DNA of 10,052 bases. Source: an uncultured beta proteobacterium (lineage in GTDB: Bacteria; Pseudomonadota; Gammaproteobacteria; Burkholderiales; Burkholderiaceae_C). Under the pieces are notes generated by a model, which saw only the letters and a program-made list of their open reading frames with translations, was not told where the DNA came from and made no database searches. Position numbers and translations under genes: made by a program. The stretch covers positions 1-10,052 of the forward strand of contig CAISLL010000267.1 in the NCBI GenBank assembly GCA_903886165.1, written 5' to 3'. Shown here one piece after another: positions 7,738 through 10,052 of the stretch (the stretch's first letter is position 1; each line of letters starts with the position of its first letter).

Positions 7738-8310
7738 TTGTTGTGGTTGGGTCCAACAGCTTTCAAATCGACATCCGCTGCGCGTAAGACCTTTCAGCAG
7801 TTCGGGCCAACTGAAGCGGGTGACCTTCAGTCTGGCATGCTGACCATAAGGAACACCAAGTTCGCTAAATCCCGTCACGTGCCAATGCATTCGAGCACGG
7901 TGGAAGCCATGAAACGCTACCGATCCCTGCGAAGTTGCCAGATTGAAGCTTCAGAGTTGATGTCATTCTTCGTTGGTACACGAAGCCGTTTGAGCGGTCT
8001 GGCCTTGGGTTTGCCCCGGGTGAGTCGGGTTTTTGAAGGCCTGCGTGACCAACTGGGCTGGGTCAATCGAGGCGCGCATGCGCATCCACGCATTCATGAC
8101 CTCAGGCACACCTTCGTGGTCAGGCGCGTGATGCTTTGGCATGCGCAAGGGGTAAATGTCGATCAATCGATGCTGGCTTTGGCGACCTACGTTGGCCACG
8201 CCACCGTGACTCATACCTATTGGTATCTCACTGGCGTGCCTGAATTGATGGCCTTGGCTGCCAAAAAATTTGAGCAATTCGCGCAAACATTAGAGGTGGA
8301 TCATGTCTGA
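7738..8310 (+). pseudogene. Tyrosine recombinase, N-terminally truncated (RIT-type middle gene remnant)
   Basis: Recombinase-like sequence begins near 7822 (GDLQSGMLTIRNTKF) and runs to the stop. Visible catalytic elements are the beta-hairpin Lys (TKFAKSRHVPM), the H-x-x-R box HDLRHTF (from 8095), and the GH-x(8)-Y region VGHATVTHTYWYL, where the second Tyr (codon 8224-8226) has the proper spacing from His to be the nucleophile. The SAM-like core-binding domain and the first catalytic Arg (usually in a TG-x-R-x-SE context) are missing; upstream sequence back to the preceding gene shows no trace of them. A TTG at 7738 opens the frame, but its first ~28 residues do not look like recombinase. 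Intact relatives are about 300-330 residues; about 163 recognisable residues remain. It should be inactive alone. The YWYL-x-x-x-PELMALAA signature is, from memory, typical of the middle member of three-recombinase (RIT) clusters, and the 8-bp overlap with the next gene fits that layout. Confidence 0.8.
8292..8296 (+). promoter_or_regulatory. Ribosome binding site for the second recombinase
   Basis: AGAGG lies 6 nt before ATG 8303, inside the end of the truncated recombinase frame. This supports the start at 8303 and suggests translational coupling in the original, intact cluster. Confidence 0.6.
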
Positions 8311-9487
8311 AGTGATTGCACCCCGCCCACCATCGTTTGCATCGCTGGTTCAGCAATTCTTCACCGAATATCTGGTGTCCCAGCGTGCATTGAGTCCTCG
8401 TACTATCGCATCCTACCGCGATGCCTTGATGCTATTTCTGGACTTCGCTCACAAGCGCTTGGGTAAACAGCCAACGGTGCTGCTCCTGGCCGACATTGAA
8501 CCGGATCTGATTCTGGCGTTTCTGGATTACCTGGAAACAGAGCGACACAACACTGTACGCAGCCGTAATCTTCGACTGACGGCGTTGCGTGCATTCCTGA
8601 GGTTTGCATCGCGTCGTGACATATCGTCGTTTTACGTTGTTGAACGTGCATTGGGTGTGCCGATGAAGCGCTTCGATCGTCCGATTCTGGGCTTCATGTC
8701 CCGTGATGAGATGCTGGAGGTGATGGGGCAACCTGGAGACACATGGACTTCTCAGCGCGACCACTTGCTACTGGCCATGCTTTACAACACCGGCGCGCGT
8801 GTGTCGGAAATTATTGGTGTAAGGGTGGCTGACGTAGTGCTGGACGGTGCACCTTGCGTGCACCTTCACGGCAAGGGACGCAAGCAACGCTCAACGCCGT
8901 TATGGAAATCTACGGTTCTGGAAATACGTGCCTGGCTGCGTCGCAATCCCGAAATGGTGGCGCAGACGGCACTATTGCCCAATCGCAATGACCACCCAAT
9001 GACACGCTCTAACGTCACTCAGCGACTCGACATTGCAGTTGCTCGTGCGGCCAAGGTGCACGTCGGGCTTGCCAAACGAAGTATCTCGCCACACACGATT
9101 CGCCACACAACAGCCATGCATTTGTTGCAGTCTGGAGTGGCGTTCAGTGTGATTGCCCTTTGGCTAGGTCATGAGAGCATGTCCACCACTCACCAATATG
9201 TCGAAGCGGATTTGGCAATGAAGGAGAAAGCGCTGGCATGCCTTCAAGATCCTGATACCAAAATGCACCGCTTTGTGCCACCTGACGCATTGATGCAGTT
9301 CCTTCAGTCGAGGACAACTGAAAAACGCATTGCCGCGCTGGAATCGAGCGCCGATGATGGCCTGAGAGTCGTTATCGTGGAGGATGGGGAGACACAAGCG
9401 GCCGCCCTGGAGCGTCTGGGCCTGCGTAATGACCGGCGCGTGGTGTATCTCACGCCATTGATTCGCTGCTGTAGCCGCACCGATTGA
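8303..9487 (+). CDS. Tyrosine recombinase/integrase (RIT-type last gene), catalytic set complete, with extra C-terminal tail
   Basis: The product is 394 residues. Residues ~8-115 are the N-terminal core-binding domain (SLVQQFFTEYL, ALSPRTIASYRDAL, RNLRLTALRAFLRF). The catalytic domain shows all expected residues: Arg166 (NTGARVSEI), Lys191 (LHGKGRKQR), His264 and Arg267 (HTIRHT), His290 (LGHESM) and Tyr299 (HQYVEAD), with nine residues between His290 and the nucleophile Tyr299. It should cut and rejoin DNA through a 3'-phosphotyrosine intermediate. Relatives usually end shortly after a stretch like PPDALMQFLQ, near residue 335. Here the frame continues for about 59 residues (336-394) with a different-looking, compact sequence (RVVIVEDGETQAAALERLGL). 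The gene starts inside the truncated recombinase (8-bp overlap), and a terminator lies 13 bp after the stop. Whether the enzyme still acts without its usual partners is unknown. Confidence 0.9.
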   Translation: MSEVIAPRPPSFASLVQQFFTEYLVSQRALSPRTIASYRDALMLFLDFAHKRLGKQPTVLLLADIEPDLILAFLDYLETERHNTVRSRNLRLTALRAFLRFASRRDISSFYVVERALGVPMKRFDRPILGFMSRDEMLEVMGQPGDTWTSQRDHLLLAMLYNTGARVSEIIGVRVADVVLDGAPCVHLHGKGRKQRSTPLWKSTVLEIRAWLRRNPEMVAQTALLPNRNDHPMTRSNVTQRLDIAVARAAKVHVGLAKRSISPHTIRHTTAMHLLQSGVAFSVIALWLGHESMSTTHQYVEADLAMKEKALACLQDPDTKMHRFVPPDALMQFLQSRTTEKRIAALESSADDGLRVVIVEDGETQAAALERLGLRNDRRVVYLTPLIRCCSRTD

Positions 9488-9500
9488 CAAACAATCCTAG

Positions 9501-9519
9501 CCCGCCATGCGCGGGTTTT
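9501..9519 (+). terminator. Intrinsic terminator after the recombinase gene
   Basis: A perfect 5-bp stem CCCGC/GCGGG with loop CATGC is followed by TTTT. It lies just downstream of the recombinase stop, reads on the plus strand, and probably ends that transcript. The T run is short, so efficiency may be modest. Confidence 0.7.
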
Positions 9520-9613
9520 CCTTCGTCTGGCGCTGGTGACATGGTGCTACAGTTCACCCGGGCTAAAAACCCCTGCGCTTCACCTCCCTGAGCGTGGCCC
9601 GAAAGGGATTACA

Positions 9614-9641
9614 CCCAGCCTTAACCCGCTGGGTTTTTTTT
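9614..9641 (+). terminator. Strong intrinsic terminator
   Basis: A 6-bp stem CCCAGC/GCTGGG with an 8-nt loop is followed by eight T (9634-9641). It is the second plus-strand terminator in about 130 bp, with no convincing gene between them, so the stretch 9520-9613 may be the remnant of a short lost transcription unit. Confidence 0.8.
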
Positions 9642-9680
9642 GCCTGCTGGCTGGCTTTGCTGGTGCGAAACCCTGTGCCG

Positions 9681-9701
9681 CAGTCTGTAAACAGTCTGTA
9701 A
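9681..9701. repeat. Direct repeat CAGTCTGTAA, two copies
   Basis: CAGTCTGTAA occurs at 9681-9690 and again at 9692-9701, giving an 11-bp period, about one helical turn. It lies about 80 bp from the tRNA fragment. Spacing by one helical turn would fit an accessory protein site, for example an integrase arm site or a regulator, but two copies alone do not show this. Confidence 0.5.
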
Positions 9702-9780
9702 GTGCCTTGCGAATGACAAAAAGCAGAAAAGCCAACTATCGTTTAAATAGCATGATTTCTATATTCTACGGGGCTTATTC

Positions 9781-9828
9781 TGGAGGCGCGACCCAGAGTC
9801 GAACTGGGCTAGACGGATTTGCAATCCG
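9781..9828 (-). tRNA. tRNA-Cys (anticodon GCA), 3' fragment only; likely attachment site
   Basis: Read on the minus strand this is a continuous tRNA 3' portion: a full anticodon arm (CGGATTGCAAATCCG, anticodon GCA), variable region TCTAG, a perfect T stem CCCAG/CTGGG around TTCGACT, the acceptor 3' strand TCGCGCC, discriminator T and encoded CCA. It closely follows the E. coli tRNA-Cys sequence that I recall. The D arm and the acceptor 5' strand should lie at 9829 onward, but that sequence is AT-rich and has nothing to pair with TCGCGCC. It therefore cannot make a functional tRNA. A 3'-half copy starting at the anticodon stem is the usual duplication left by integrases that use tRNA genes. 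Confidence 0.9.
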
Positions 9829-9926
9829 AATATTTATATATTTCACAGTGTTGAATTGGGTATCAGAATCAATATAAATCAACAGCTTACAAAAAAAGAA
9901 CTGGTCAAGTTAACAGTCTAAGGTAA
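9829..9926. other. AT-rich non-coding flank next to the tRNA fragment
   Basis: This stretch is clearly more AT-rich than anything to the left (runs such as AATATTTATATATTTC, and AAAAAAA near 9891). I see no credible gene, terminator or tRNA continuation in it. Its position beside the truncated tRNA suits the end of an integrated element. Confidence 0.5.
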
Positions 9927-10052
9927 GTATTCGATGAAACCGTACAAGAGGTCATCGACGCAAGGCTGAGAGTGAATTTTTATGCATGGGGTAAAGCCAG
10001 ACATCCTTGATAGGGATGAGAGGCTTATGGCTGATGGACTTTTTGCCCCGCC
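9927..10052 (+). CDS. Possible start of an unidentified gene, partial at window end, perhaps frame-disrupted
   Basis: Two short overlapping plus-strand frames look mildly protein-like. One, from 9927 to a TGA at 10008-10010, contains FDETVQEVIDARLRVNFYAW but has no ordinary start codon nearby. The other starts at ATG 9982 (or ATG 10027, which has GAGAGG close upstream) and stays open to the window end, containing DILDRDERLMADGLFAP. They would join into one frame if the GGGG at 9988-9991 were one base shorter. It could be one gene with an error or frameshift there, or just the ATG 9982/10027 gene. Too little is visible to name a family. Confidence 0.25.

Noticed and set aside
9536..9877. Plus-strand open frame of 113 codons
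   Set aside because: It runs through a strong terminator and antisense through the tRNA-Cys fragment, so its translation merely reflects those elements; there is no good ribosome site or family resemblance.
9781..9926. tRNA-Cys interrupted by a group I intron
   Set aside because: Bacterial tRNA group I introns sit in the anticodon loop. Here the break is before the anticodon stem, and no 5' tRNA half appears to the right in the window.

Overview
The window looks like bacterial chromosomal DNA, moderately GC-rich, with coding style typical of a betaproteobacterium (Burkholderiales/Comamonadaceae is my best guess). That guess rests on codon preference, the recombinase types and a tRNA-Cys fragment close to the proteobacterial consensus. 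No species-level marker is present.

Positions 2-7673 hold two very large plus-strand genes for modular, probably exported proteins. The first (2-3025) enters from outside the window. It has immunoglobulin/PKD-like beta domains, a long TPR-type helical region ending in a tandem 56-residue repeat, a four-cysteine module and a 118-residue C-terminal module. The second (3327-7673) has a clear signal peptide, an unrecognised N-terminal half with a cysteine cluster, the same 56-residue repeat, a beta domain, a second copy of the 118-residue module (about two thirds identical by eye) and a final beta domain. The two proteins share a repeat type, a linker motif and a module but differ in their other domains. 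They look like a co-inherited pair of surface or periplasmic proteins of unknown function. Between them, 3026-3270 carries what looks like a small gene split over two reading frames.

Positions 7738-9487 hold a degraded recombinase cluster: a tyrosine recombinase lacking its N-terminal half, overlapped by 8 bp by a second one with a complete catalytic set. The arrangement resembles the last two genes of a recombinase-in-trio (RIT) element. The second recombinase carries an unexpected tail of about 59 residues that may come from fusion with a neighbouring small gene.

Positions 9488-10052 are mostly non-coding: two good intrinsic terminators, an 11-bp direct repeat, then the 3' 48 nt of a tRNA-Cys gene on the minus strand with its 5' half missing. 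To its right the DNA becomes AT-rich. This is the usual footprint of an integrative element inserted in a tRNA gene; by orientation the element should lie to the right of 9828, with the restored tRNA outside the window. A possible, perhaps frame-disrupted, gene begins near 9927-9982 and runs off the end.
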